Of a DNA stretch of 64,000 nucleotides, positions 1 to 7,855 are shown piece after piece. The position numbers and the translations under genes are program-made. Source of the stretch: an uncultured Collinsella sp. (lineage in GTDB: Bacteria; Actinomycetota; Coriobacteriia; Coriobacteriales; Coriobacteriaceae). Numbering within the stretch: the stretch's first letter is position 1; each line of letters starts with the position of its first letter. The stretch is from NCBI GenBank assembly GCA_900754445.1, contig CAAECW010000117.1, positions 1 to 64,000 on the forward strand, given 5' to 3'. The notes beneath the pieces are model-generated. The model was given only the letters and a program-made list of their open reading frames with translations. It was not told the DNA's origin and did not search any database.

Positions 1-7
1 ACGGGCC

Positions 8-145
8 GACGCTGCGCGGGCCGCATTTGGACAATCTGACGTTCAACTTCAAGGGCGCGACCAGAAGGTCAGCGCCCTTTCGTTTCACGCCACCTTGTCA
101 CAAATGCGACCCGCTCGCTGACTTATGCTCAACCTATGGCGTCAT
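8..145. repeat. Structured intergenic element, copy 1
   Basis: Starts with the conserved octamer gacgctgc at 8-15. An outer stem pairs 16-29 with 101-114 (13 of 14 pairs). An inner stem pairs 51-58 (AAGGGCGC) with 72-79 (GCGCCCTT), extended by GACC/GGTC around an AGAA tetraloop at 63-66, with one bulged A at 71. The linkers (caatctg, ttcaacttc, tcgtttca, caccttg) are shared with the copy at 52926-53060, whereas the stem arms differ in sequence and still pair. The strand is unknown. It may be a structured RNA or a palindromic mobile repeat. Confidence 0.7.
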
Positions 146-212
146 CTCGCCCCAAAAGGGCCTCCCTCGCTCTGGCGGGTTTTCGCTGTCGGTGTCAAAA
201 CATCGGCGTTGC
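144..212. repeat. Truncated second copy of the structured element
   Basis: The stretch from ctcgctctggcgggt (about 166-180) through caaaacatcg (197-206) matches the right half of the element at 52926-53060. No pairing left arm is present, so this looks like a decayed tandem copy directly behind copy 1. Confidence 0.5.
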
Positions 213-221
213 CTTGATCCA

Positions 222-274
222 AACCTGCCAAAAAGGGACAGGTTTATTTTGGTCGGTTTTATCTGGGCAAACGT
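222..274 (+). repeat. 53-bp dispersed palindromic repeat, copy 1
   Basis: Matches 51 of 53 bases with the reverse complement of 22505-22557. It contains the inverted halves AACCTGCC and GG(C/T)(A/C)GGTT flanking a gggacaggtt core. The other copy sits exactly on the stop codon of the BrxD-like ATPase gene. Confidence 0.75.
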
Positions 275-295
275 GGTTGTCTATCGCAATGTAGT

Positions 296-343
296 CGTTG
301 GGAACGTTCTTGTTGGACTAGTCGTTTAAGAACGTCTCCAACG
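296..343. repeat. Imperfect inverted repeat
   Basis: The arm CGTTGGGAACGTTCTT at 296-311 pairs imperfectly with AAGAACGTCTCCAACG at 328-343. It lies between the 53-bp repeat and a larger hairpin. No function is assigned. Confidence 0.4.
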
Positions 344-355
344 ATTACATAGCAT

Positions 356-419
356 GAGAGTGGATAATCTCCCGGTTTGAGCCTGCGTTCAAGCTCAAAG
401 TGGGAGATTATCCACTCTC
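356..419. repeat. Perfect 18-bp hairpin downstream of pdxT
   Basis: GAGAGTGGATAATCTCCC (356-373) is perfectly complementary to 402-419, with a nested TTTGAGC/GCTCAAA stem inside the loop. It lies 24 bases past the pdxT stop codon. No T-tract follows in either direction, so a classical terminator is doubtful, and a palindromic repeat element is equally possible. Confidence 0.6.
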
Positions 420-442
420 GTTTCGTTCGTTGCTTTCGATGC

Positions 443-1030
443 CTACATTTGTAGGAACAGTTCGTGGAGGCGGGTGTCTTCATCGAGTTCGGGGTGGAAG
501 GTTACGCCGAACTGGTTGTCCTGGCGGGCGGCGACGATACGACCGTCGACTTTCGCTAAGGCCTTGGCGCCGCCGTGGACCTCGACTATGCGGGGCGCGC
601 GGATAAATGTTAATGGCACTTCACCGTCGATGCCGGCGACAGATCCTTGAGTGCGAAAGCTGCCGAGCTGCCTGCCGTAGGCATTGCGCTCGACAAGTAC
701 ATCCATGGTTGCCAAACGCGGCGTGCCCTTATCGTCATGGGCGGCAAGGTCGTGAGCCAGCAGAATTAGGCCGGCGCAGGTGCCCAGGACAGGCATACCT
801 TCAGTGATACGGGTGCGAAGCCCCTCGAGCATCCCCAGTTCGTCAAGCAGCTTGCCCTGAACGGTGGACTCGCCGCCAGGGAGGACCAGACGATCGAAGT
901 TCTGCTGCAAATCGGCCGCCTGCCTCAGCTCAATACAGTGCACGCCCAGCTCGGATAGTCTTGCCTCGTGCTCGGCAAAAGCGCCTTGGACCGCCAGCAC
1001 GGCGACCGTCTGGTCTGCATAATCGCTCAT
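443..1030 (-). CDS. pdxT: Pyridoxal 5'-phosphate synthase glutaminase subunit PdxT
   Basis: This 195-residue class I glutamine amidotransferase hydrolyses glutamine and passes ammonia to PdxS for cytoplasmic pyridoxal phosphate synthesis. Visible motifs are the oxyanion-loop LPGGEST near residues 50-56, the nucleophile Cys85 in GTCAG, and the His179/Glu181 pair in FHPE, so the triad is intact. Length is normal for the family. It lies 20 bases downstream of pdxS on the same strand, an operon arrangement typical of the DXP-independent B6 pathway. A repeat-rich region and a strong hairpin follow its stop codon. Confidence 0.97.
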   Translation of the reverse strand: MSDYADQTVAVLAVQGAFAEHEARLSELGVHCIELRQAADLQQNFDRLVLPGGESTVQGKLLDELGMLEGLRTRITEGMPVLGTCAGLILLAHDLAAHDDKGTPRLATMDVLVERNAYGRQLGSFRTQGSVAGIDGEVPLTFIRAPRIVEVHGGAKALAKVDGRIVAARQDNQFGVTFHPELDEDTRLHELFLQM

Positions 1031-1050
1031 GTGCGACCCTTTCTGCCGGA

Positions 1051-1941
1051 CTAGCGCCCGCGCTCCTCCATGATAATCTCGATCTCGTCGGCGTTGATGC
1101 CCACCATGGCCTCGCCCAGGTCCTCAGAAAGCTCGGCAATGAGCTTGGCGTCGGTGAAGTTTGCCACGGCCTTAACGATGGCGGCGGCGCGCTTGGCGGG
1201 GTCGCCACTCTTAAAGATACCCGAGCCGACAAAGACACCCTCGGCGCCCAGCTGCATCATCAGCGCGGCGTCGGCGGGGGTTGCTACGCCGCCGGCGGCA
1301 AAGTTCACGACGGGGAGCTTGCCCGTGGCGTGGACATCGCGTACCAGCTCGACCGGAACCTGCAGTTGCTTGGCTGCCTCAAAGAGCTCATCATTGCGCA
1401 GGGCGACAACGTCACGGATCTGCTTTTGGATCTTGCGCATGTGGCGCACGGCCTGGACGACGTCGCCCGTGCCCGGCTCACCCTTGGTGCGAATCATCGT
1501 GGCGCCCTCGGCAACACGGCGCAACGCCTCGCCCAGGTCGCGGGCACCGCAGACAAACGGGACGTCAAACTGGGTCTTGTCGATGTGATAGACGTCATCG
1601 GCAGGGGAGAGAACCTCGGACTCGTCGATGTAATCGATCTCGATGGCCTGCAGGACCTGCGCCTCGACGATGTGGCCGATGCGGCACTTGGCCATAACGG
1701 GGATGGAGACGGCCTCTTGGATGCCCTTGATCATCTTGGGGTCGCTCATGCGCGAGACGCCGCCTGCGGCTCGGATGTCGGCCGGAATGCGCTCGAGTGC
1801 CATGACGGCGCAGGCGCCCGCCTCCTCGGCGATGCGTGCCTGCTCGGGCGTGGTGACGTCCATGATGACGCCGCCCTTGAGCATCTGCGCGAGCTCGCGA
1901 TTGAGTTTGGCGCGATCGGCCTTGCTGGTCTGTTCTGCCAT
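1051..1941 (-). CDS. pdxS: Pyridoxal 5'-phosphate synthase subunit PdxS
   Basis: This 296-residue (beta/alpha)8 lyase condenses ribose 5-phosphate, glyceraldehyde 3-phosphate and PdxT-derived ammonia into PLP. The family signatures are visible: [11 protein letters not shown] near the N-terminus, the Schiff-base lysine region in VMAKCRIGH, and the second lysine in [11 protein letters not shown] chose the ATG at 1941 because AAGGGAG sits just upstream and the product [10 protein letters not shown] matches the family start; an in-frame upstream start would add 14 unlikely residues. It is followed by pdxT and is divergent from a broken PdxR-type regulator, which suggests a local B6 regulon. Confidence 0.97.
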   Translation of the reverse strand: MAEQTSKADRAKLNRELAQMLKGGVIMDVTTPEQARIAEEAGACAVMALERIPADIRAAGGVSRMSDPKMIKGIQEAVSIPVMAKCRIGHIVEAQVLQAIEIDYIDESEVLSPADDVYHIDKTQFDVPFVCGARDLGEALRRVAEGATMIRTKGEPGTGDVVQAVRHMRKIQKQIRDVVALRNDELFEAAKQLQVPVELVRDVHATGKLPVVNFAAGGVATPADAALMMQLGAEGVFVGSGIFKSGDPAKRAAAIVKAVANFTDAKLIAELSEDLGEAMVGINADEIEIIMEERGR

Positions 1942-1995
1942 GGTTGCTCCCTTGGTTGGCATGTGCATTGCTTGACGGAACATCCTATCGGGGAG

Positions 1996-2052
1996 CTGGG
2001 TATGGCGAAATACTCAGTTTTCGAGATAATAACAAGGCCAGACTAATACCAG
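1996..2052. promoter_or_regulatory. Candidate PdxR operator repeats
   Basis: CTGGGTAT (1996-2003) faces AATACTCAG (2009-2017) as an imperfect inverted repeat, and a third similar half-site AATACCAG lies at 2045-2052. They sit between pdxS and the divergent MocR-type gene, where PdxR proteins usually bind. This rests on motif and position only. Confidence 0.3.
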
Positions 2053-2086
2053 ATTGAACAGCGCGATAAGGTCAGGTGGCAAACAC

Positions 2087-3502
2087 ATGCTTGACTATAA
2101 TTTGGAAAAACGCGGCGAAGCATCGCTCTATGAGTATGTTTACCAGCAAATTCGAGATGATATCGTAGCTGGACGCATTGCGGCGGGGGAACATCTTCCG
2201 TCTAAGCGCGCCTTTGCCAGTCATCTGGGAATCAGTGTCATTACCATCGAGAATGCATATAACCAGTTACTTGCCGAGGGCTATATTTGTTCAATGCCGC
2301 GTCGGGGCTACTACGCTTGCGAGCTTCCGGATGCACCGGTTTTGCCTTTGACTACGGGGAGCATCGACCGAGATACCGTCTCTGTGGGCCCCAGCGCGCA
2401 TGATGCCGATGGACGGACCGAGCGATTCGATACACTTTCTCCTTCCGCTTTGGAGGCGGCGCGGCTTTGGCAAAGCGCGCTACGGGCGACGCTGACATCC
2501 GAAGACGAACGCGAGGTCTTTTCGCCCGCACCGGCACAGGGCACCGCTCGGCTACGACGCGCAATTGCTCACCATCTGCGTGGGACGAGGGGCATGAATG
2601 TCGATCCCAATAACATCGTTATCGGCGCGGGCGCCCAGCTGCTCGATACCATGTTGGTTCAGTTGCTTGGCGCGGACAAGGTGTATGCCGTTGAGGACCC
2701 GGGCTATTTGCGTCTGACGCGCATCTATCAGGCTATGAGCTGCAAAGTTCGACATATCCCGTTGGATGATGAGGGCGTGGACTTGAGCGCTCTGCAGAAA
2801 ACCGGGACCGATGTCCTTCACCTGATGCCGTCCCATCAGTATCCGACCGGCCTGGTGACGAGCATCGCGCGCCGGTATGCGCTGCTGAGCTGGGCTGCCG
2901 AACGGCCGGGTCGATATCTCATCGAAGATGACTTTGATTGTGAGTTTCGCCTTGCCGGCAAGCCGATTCCCGCGCTCGCGTCAATCGATGCCGCCCAGTC
3001 GGTTATCTACACCAACACGTTTTCGAAGAGCCTTTCATCGGCATTGCGTCTAGCGTACATGGTGTTGCCCGATGAGCTGATGGAACGGTTTAGGCGCAAC
3101 CTTGGTTTTTACGCCTCGTAGGTGAGTTCTGTTGACCAGGTCGCTTTGGCTCGTTTGCTGGAATCGGGTGATTACGAGCGGCATGTGAACCGCGTGCGCG
3201 TTCGTGCTCGCGAGGCGCGTGATGGCCTGATGGCGCTTGTGCGGAAGGCGTTTCCGGCAGGGGAGGTCTCGATCGAGCATGCAGACGCGGGCCTTTACTG
3301 CACCGTTGCCCTGGCCGAGGACAGGGCGGGGGAGAGTTTCGCGAAGGCCCTTGCTAGCGCTCGTATTTCCTATGTTGACATCGCCGATTGCCTGTGGACG
3401 GATGATCGGGCATCGACTAAGAACGCTCCATCTCGCGTTCTCATACAATACGACGACCTGAGCCATCAGTCGCTCATCGTTCTTCAAGAACAGCTGCAAT
3501 AA
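2087..3502 (+). pseudogene. pdxR: PdxR-like MocR regulator interrupted by TAG
   Basis: MocR-family regulators fuse a GntR winged helix to an aminotransferase-like PLP domain, and PdxR members control pdxST. The GntR domain is seen at residues 1-75 (YEYVYQQIRDDI, GYICSMPRRGYY). The aminotransferase fold follows, including the PLP-lysine region NTFSKSLSSALR. An in-frame TAG at 3119-3121 falls where homologues read through FYAS-x-VSS. The same frame continues to 3502 with the remaining 126 residues (EQ/DQ-LARLL, ERHVNRVR), so this looks like one nonsense mutation. I chose the ATG at 2087; a TTG at 2054 would add 11 residues. A restart at the GTG at 3122 lacks a ribosome site. Sequencing error or natural readthrough remain possible. 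Confidence 0.8.
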
Positions 3503-3513
3503 TCCCACGAAAA

Positions 3514-3541
3514 AGGCCCGAACCATGCGGTCCGGGCCTTA
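3514..3541. terminator. Bidirectional terminator hairpin
   Basis: A 12-bp stem with one mismatch (AAGGCCCGAACC / GGTCCGGGCCTT) and an ATGC loop lies between the convergent pdxR-like and rubrerythrin genes. An A-run precedes it on the plus strand, giving a T-run for minus-strand transcripts. Confidence 0.8.
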
Positions 3542-3573
3542 TAAAGCTAGAGAATGTCTCTCAGGCGTTTGGC

Positions 3574-4134
3574 TTAGCCGAAGTAGCGCTTGAGCAGGCC
3601 GGCGAAAGCCTTGCCGTGGCGGGCCTCGTCGCGAGCCATCTCGTGCACGGTGTCGTGGATGGCATCGAGGCCGGCGGCCTTGGCGCGCTTGGCAAGATCG
3701 GTCTTGCCGGCGGTGGCGCCGTTCTCGGCCTCAACGCGCATCTCGAGGTTCTTCTTGGTGGAGTCGGTCACGACCTCGCCCAGGAGCTCAGCGAACTTGG
3801 CGGCATGCTCTGCCTCTTCGTGGGCAGCCTTCTCCCAGTACAGGCCGATCTCGGGATAGCCCTCGCGATGGGCGACGCGAGCCATGGCCAGGTACATACC
3901 GACCTCGGAGCACTCGCCCTCAAAATTAGCGCGCAGGTCGGCAACGATGTCCTCGGAGACACCCTCCATCTTGGCAACGCCCACGACGTGCTCGGCAGCC
4001 CACTCGAGCTGGCCCTCCTCCTGCTTCAGGAAACGAGAACCGGGAACGCCGCACTGGGGGCACTTAAAATCCTCGGGCAGCTGGTCGCCGTCGAACTCTT
4101 CCACATAACCGCAAACGGGGCAAACAAATTTCAT
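3574..4134 (-). CDS. Rubrerythrin, rubredoxin-first architecture
   Basis: A 186-residue non-haem iron peroxidase that reduces hydrogen peroxide in anaerobes. An N-terminal rubredoxin-like domain binds iron through Cys5, Cys8, Cys25 and Cys28 (CPVCGY and CPQCGV). The ferritin-like diiron domain follows, with [20 protein letters not shown] and [11 protein letters not shown] supplying the carboxylate and His ligands. The order is the reverse of classical rubrerythrin. The ATG at 4134 has AAAGGAT upstream; a further in-frame upstream start would add 35 residues of poor character. It is a single gene between a terminator and the divergent alcohol dehydrogenase. Confidence 0.93.
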   Translation of the reverse strand: MKFVCPVCGYVEEFDGDQLPEDFKCPQCGVPGSRFLKQEEGQLEWAAEHVVGVAKMEGVSEDIVADLRANFEGECSEVGMYLAMARVAHREGYPEIGLYWEKAAHEEAEHAAKFAELLGEVVTDSTKKNLEMRVEAENGATAGKTDLAKRAKAAGLDAIHDTVHEMARDEARHGKAFAGLLKRYFG

Positions 4135-4354
4135 GATTCGATCCTTTCGATCGATGGCGATGGGGCGCTTGTCCGGTCCCGTAAGGGCCCTCTCCGGACG
4201 TGCGTCTTGACGAGTTCTATTATCCATAAATGCAACCAAATGTGAAGCCTATTAGGAATGATTTTAATAAAACAATTTTGAGATATGAAGATGTTGATTG
4301 ATTAACGATTGGCAGGCCGTCTTTGACCGCCGCTGAGTACAATCGGTCGAGCAA

Positions 4355-4372
4355 ATGTTGACGAATCAACAA
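4355..4372. promoter_or_regulatory. Candidate Rex operator
   Basis: ATGTTGA-CGAA-TCAACAA is a near-perfect palindrome with the shape of Rex sites (TTGTTAA-N4-TTAACAA). It lies 17 bases before the alcohol dehydrogenase ATG and just after a possible TACAAT -10 box (4338-4343). Rex senses NADH/NAD+ and commonly represses fermentative alcohol dehydrogenases. The assignment is by motif and context. Confidence 0.5.
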
Positions 4373-4389
4373 ATGAGGGAGTTTCCTAT

Positions 4390-5610
4390 ATGCATCTAGC
4401 CCGCCGCGCCTGGTGCCGAACGTATCAAACGGTTTTTCGCATCGCATTGCCAGTGCTGCCCTATACCGAGCCACGCATTCTGGAGCATGCCGAGGATGTG
4501 CCTGTGGTGTTTCAAAGGCGCTCGATCCAGCGGGTTCTTATCGTGACGGATCCCGGCATTGCCCATCTGGGACTTACGGCACCGCTCGAGGCGGCGCTCA
4601 CATCCAGGGGAATTGGCGTTACGGTCTATGCCGAAACGCGTATGAACCCCACGGTCTCAAACGTGGAAGAAGCGGCGTCCCTGTATCGAGAGAACGCCTG
4701 CCAGGCCATTATCGGTTTTGGCGGAGGATCGGCCATGGACTGCGCCAAGGGCGTGGGAGCACGCATCGCGCAGCCAAACAAGCCCATCAACAAGATGCGC
4801 GGCCTGCTACGCATTCATCGTCGCCTGCCGCTGCTCATCGCCGTTCCCACCACAGCAGGTACGGGAAGCGAAGTCACGCTCGCGGCGGTTATCACCGATG
4901 ACGAGACGCACTATAAATACCCCATTAACGACTTTGTGCTTATCCCGCGCTTTGCGGCGCACGACCCCGAGTTTACGCGCGGTCTGCCCGCCTCCATTAC
5001 GGGGCAGACGGGCATGGACGCCCTGACGCATGCCGTCGAGGCCTTTATCGGGCGAAGCACTACGCCCTATACGCGCAAGATGGCGCGACAGGCGGTGCAG
5101 CTCATCCACGACAATTTACTCGAGGCCTATGAGCACGGCGACAACATGCGTGCGCGCCGCAATATGCTTTCGGCGGCGTATAAGGCGGGTGTTGCCTTTA
5201 CGCGCTCCTATGTTGGATACGTTCATGCCATCGCACACAGCCTAGGCGGGCGTTACGGGATTCCGCACGGCTTGGCCAACGCCATCATCCTGCCGCATAT
5301 GCTTCGCGCCTATGGCGAAACTGCTGCTCCAAAGCTCGCCGATCTCGCCCGCATGGCCGGTATCGCGCCGGTTGACGCGCAGGACAGCCTGGCGGCCGAG
5401 GCCTTTATCGATTGGGTCGATCGAATGAATGCCGCCTTGGACATTCCCAAATATGTTTCGGGCATTCGCCGCTCCGACATTCCGCAGATGGCGGCGCATG
5501 CCGATGCCGAGGCCAATCCCCTGTACCCCGTTCCGCTTTTGATGGACCGTTTGGAGCTCGAGCGTATGTACGAGGTCGTCGCGGGTGGTATGTTTGAGGA
5601 CGAGAACTAG
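4390..5610 (+). CDS. Iron-containing alcohol dehydrogenase
   Basis: A 406-residue group III NAD(P)-dependent alcohol dehydrogenase interconverting an alcohol and an aldehyde in the cytoplasm. The nucleotide-binding GFGGGSAMDCAK is at residues 109-120, followed by PTTAGTGSEVT. Metal ligands are Asp210 and His214 (GMDALTHAVEA), His279 (VHAIAHSLGG) and His293 (IPHGLANA). GAGGGAG precedes the ATG. It is followed 9 bases later by an aldehyde dehydrogenase, so the pair probably forms one redox-balancing unit, likely controlled by the Rex-like palindrome upstream. The substrate cannot be read from sequence; butanol- or propanediol-type alcohols are possible. Confidence 0.92.
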   Translation: MHLARRAWCRTYQTVFRIALPVLPYTEPRILEHAEDVPVVFQRRSIQRVLIVTDPGIAHLGLTAPLEAALTSRGIGVTVYAETRMNPTVSNVEEAASLYRENACQAIIGFGGGSAMDCAKGVGARIAQPNKPINKMRGLLRIHRRLPLLIAVPTTAGTGSEVTLAAVITDDETHYKYPINDFVLIPRFAAHDPEFTRGLPASITGQTGMDALTHAVEAFIGRSTTPYTRKMARQAVQLIHDNLLEAYEHGDNMRARRNMLSAAYKAGVAFTRSYVGYVHAIAHSLGGRYGIPHGLANAIILPHMLRAYGETAAPKLADLARMAGIAPVDAQDSLAAEAFIDWVDRMNAALDIPKYVSGIRRSDIPQMAAHADAEANPLYPVPLLMDRLELERMYEVVAGGMFEDEN

Positions 5611-5619
5611 GAGGGTGCC

Positions 5620-6999
5620 ATGAACACCGAGGAAATTGCGCGCATCGTCGGCGATCAGCGCGCCTACTTTAAGACGCACGCCACGTTTGATGTCGATGCT
5701 CGACGTCGCGCGCTCGCGGGTTTACGCGATGCGGTGCGGGCCCACGAGGCCGATATTGCCCATGCGCTTAAGACCGATTTGGGAAAGTCGCATGACGAGG
5801 CGTATATGTGCGAGATCGGCACGTCGCTTTCCGAGATTCGTCATCAGATCGCTCATGTGGCTCAATGGAGTCGTCCGCGCCTGCGTCCGTGTGACCTTGC
5901 CAACGCCGTGAGTGTGTGCAAAACGCAAGCCGTGCCCTATGGCGTCACGCTCATCATGGCTCCGTGGAACTATCCGTTTTTGCTAACGCTCGAGCCGCTC
6001 GCCGGTGCCCTTGCCGCGGGCAATACCGTGGTCATCAAGCCGAGCGCCTATGCTCCGGCATCGAGCGCGGTGCTCAAGCAAATCTGTGAAGAAGCATTTG
6101 ATCCGCGCCTGGTGACGGTTGTCGAGGGCGGGCGCGCCGAAAATGAAGCGCTGCTCGATGAGTGCTGGGACAAGATCTTCTTTACCGGTAGCGTTCCGGT
6201 CGGCAAGCTCGTCATGGAGCGCGCAAGTAAAAACCTTACGCCCGTGACGCTTGAGCTGGGCGGAAAGAGTCCCTGCATCGTGGATGCGACGGCAAACTTG
6301 AAGGTCGCGGCACGGCGCATCGCCTTTGGCAAATGGCTCAACGTGGGGCAGACCTGCGTGGCGCCCGACTACCTGCTGGTCGATACGAGCGTGCACGACG
6401 AGCTGCTGGGGCTCATCAAGGAAGAGGCCCACCGTATGTTTGGCGAGCATCCGCTCGATAACGAGGATTACGGCCATATCGTCAACGCCAAGCATTTTGC
6501 GCGCGTGCGCGGGCTGATCGATCCCGATAAGGTTGTGCTGGGAGGCACAGCGCGCGAGTCATCGCTCAAGATTGAGCCGACAATTCTAGACGGCGTGACG
6601 CCTGAGGACGCCGTAATGCAGGAGGAGATTTTCGGTCCCATCTTACCGGTGCTGTCGTTTGAGAGCTTGGATGAGGCCGAGGCATTCATTACGAATCGCC
6701 CGACGCCGCTGGCCCTGTATATCTTTAGCCAGGATCGCGCAGTTCAGCAGCGTTTTGTGCGTTACGTGCCTTTTGGTGGCGGCTGTGTCAACGACACCAT
6801 CATGCATTTGGCCACGAGCCATATGGGCTTTGGCGGCATGGGTGCGAGCGGTATGGGGCAGTACCATGGCCGCGAGAGCTTCGATACGTTTAGCCACAAG
6901 AAGAGCATCGTGAACAAGGCAACCTGGCTGGACGTGCCATTCCGCTATGCTCCTTACGCAAGCTGGAAGCACAAGTTCGTGCGCATGTTTGTGCATTAG
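5620..6999 (+). CDS. NAD(P)-dependent aldehyde dehydrogenase
   Basis: A 459-residue enzyme, the length of the short class 3-like ALDH group, oxidising (or in reverse producing) aldehydes. Catalytic residues are Asn117 in APWNYPF, Glu212 in LELGGKSP and the nucleophile Cys246 in VGQTCVAPD; FTGSVPVGK marks the cofactor site. It has its own GGAGG site and begins 9 bases after the alcohol dehydrogenase stop, so the two are very probably cotranscribed. Cys246 and the GQTC context support an acid-forming ALDH more than a CoA-acylating one. Confidence 0.92.
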   Translation: MNTEEIARIVGDQRAYFKTHATFDVDARRRALAGLRDAVRAHEADIAHALKTDLGKSHDEAYMCEIGTSLSEIRHQIAHVAQWSRPRLRPCDLANAVSVCKTQAVPYGVTLIMAPWNYPFLLTLEPLAGALAAGNTVVIKPSAYAPASSAVLKQICEEAFDPRLVTVVEGGRAENEALLDECWDKIFFTGSVPVGKLVMERASKNLTPVTLELGGKSPCIVDATANLKVAARRIAFGKWLNVGQTCVAPDYLLVDTSVHDELLGLIKEEAHRMFGEHPLDNEDYGHIVNAKHFARVRGLIDPDKVVLGGTARESSLKIEPTILDGVTPEDAVMQEEIFGPILPVLSFESLDEAEAFITNRPTPLALYIFSQDRAVQQRFVRYVPFGGGCVNDTIMHLATSHMGFGGMGASGMGQYHGRESFDTFSHKKSIVNKATWLDVPFRYAPYASWKHKFVRMFVH

Positions 7000-7023
7000 A
7001 ATCAGATGACATAGGGGCAAACA

Positions 7024-7059
7024 AAGCGGCCGCCCCCGCGTAAGCGAAGGCGGCCGCTT
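7024..7059 (+). terminator. Hairpin after aldehyde dehydrogenase
   Basis: A perfect 11-bp stem, AAGCGGCCGCC / GGCGGCCGCTT, lies 25 bases after the stop codon. The T-tract is weak (TTCTC), so the terminator role is probable but not certain. The remaining 200 bases to the next gene hold no gene I can support. Confidence 0.6.
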
Positions 7060-7264
7060 CTCACGATGCAAACGTGTATCGGAGTTGGCAAGACCCGCTG
7101 CAACGGGTGCCATCCGTGCCTCTATCTCATCTGCAAGCGCTCTGTCTCGCAAGCGTTGCAACAAATGGGTGAAAGGCGCGAGCGGGTGAATTCGTGTCCG
7201 CACGAGTTCGTAGACTTCTCGGTAAGGTTAAGCGCCGGTTTATCCGGCCGTTAGAGGAGTTGCC

Positions 7265-7591
7265 ATGTACGAGCCTTCACGTGTTCTTTTGTCGTTTCAC
7301 ATTGCGGGATTTCAGTATGCCGACGGCGCATTGGTTCTGGGCGATCTAAAAGCGGGCGATAAGCTGACGCTGTGTGCCGAGCGCGATAACCCCCATGATC
7401 CCGAGGCGGTTGCGCTCTATCACGGCAAAACCAAGCTCGGCTATGTTCCGGGAAACGAGGTCGGCCCGCTGTCCTTGATGATGTATTACGGCCATGAGGA
7501 CGTATTTGAGGCCCGCGTGCAACAGGTTGCTCCCGAGCGCAGCCCGTGGCATCAGGTGCGCGTTGGACTCTATGTGGTGGATGCCCGCTAA
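7265..7591 (+). CDS. HIRAN-domain protein
   Basis: A 108-residue protein that is essentially a single HIRAN domain. The signature runs from SFHIAGFQYADG through LKAGDKL and ERDNPHDPEAVALY to KLGYVPGNEV. HIRAN domains occur in Rad5-type helicases and bind 3'-ends or damaged DNA, but stand-alone bacterial versions have no established role. GAGGAG lies upstream of the ATG. It is followed closely by a small acidic/basic protein gene, with which it may be cotranscribed. Confidence 0.8.
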   Translation: MYEPSRVLLSFHIAGFQYADGALVLGDLKAGDKLTLCAERDNPHDPEAVALYHGKTKLGYVPGNEVGPLSLMMYYGHEDVFEARVQQVAPERSPWHQVRVGLYVVDAR

Positions 7592-7609
7592 TCGGTAAGG
7601 GAGACTGTC

Positions 7610-7789
7610 ATGTTTGATGGCGATGATCTGTTCGATCTGACAGACGATCCGTTTGAGTGGGATATGCTACTCGATGACGATGAGTTGGAGCAGGACCGTA
7701 GGAAACGACAGGACAAGAAAACTCAGGGTGACGCTTCGAAAAAGCAAGACAAGCGCCGCCGGGGCCTGTTCGGTGGGCTCTTTGGCTAA
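7610..7789 (+). CDS. Small conserved-looking protein, unknown function
   Basis: A 59-residue product read directly from the sequence. The first half is strongly acidic (MFDGDDLFDLTDDPFEW, LLDDDELEQD), the second half is lysine/arginine-rich (RRKRQDKK, KKQDKRRRG), and the C-terminus carries the repeat GLFGGLFG. AAGGGAG sits 6 bases before the ATG, and it starts 18 bases after the HIRAN gene stop, which supports real translation. The charge-segregated, low-complexity layout suggests a flexible cytoplasmic peptide. I do not recognise the family. Confidence 0.6.
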   Translation: MFDGDDLFDLTDDPFEWDMLLDDDELEQDRRKRQDKKTQGDASKKQDKRRRGLFGGLFG

Positions 7790-7855
7790 CCGCCGCGCCA
7801 AAGCGTCTGTATACTAGGCACGTGTTAGACGCATTGCGAAATGAGGACAGAGACG

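Noticed and set aside
1..442. tRNA or rRNA gene in the first intergenic region
   Set aside because: The stems present do not fold into a cloverleaf, and no rRNA signature is seen. Repeats explain the region.
961..2046. Long plus-strand reading frame over pdxS
   Set aside because: It is antisense to pdxS and only reflects its GC-rich codons. The protein is low-complexity and has no family match.
3119..3121. TAG as a pyrrolysine or selenocysteine codon
   Set aside because: No tRNA or synthetase genes for pyrrolysine are in the window, TAG is not the selenocysteine codon, and the site is not catalytic. A nonsense mutation is simpler.
4230..4280. PerR/Fur box upstream of the rubrerythrin
   Set aside because: The AT-rich stretch attaggaatgattttaataa has weak symmetry only, and a similar ttaggaatgat also occurs near 26508. 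Evidence is too thin.
7066..7254. 62-codon frame after the aldehyde dehydrogenase terminator
   Set aside because: No ribosome site and an uneven composition. It overlaps nothing known, and I cannot support it as a gene.
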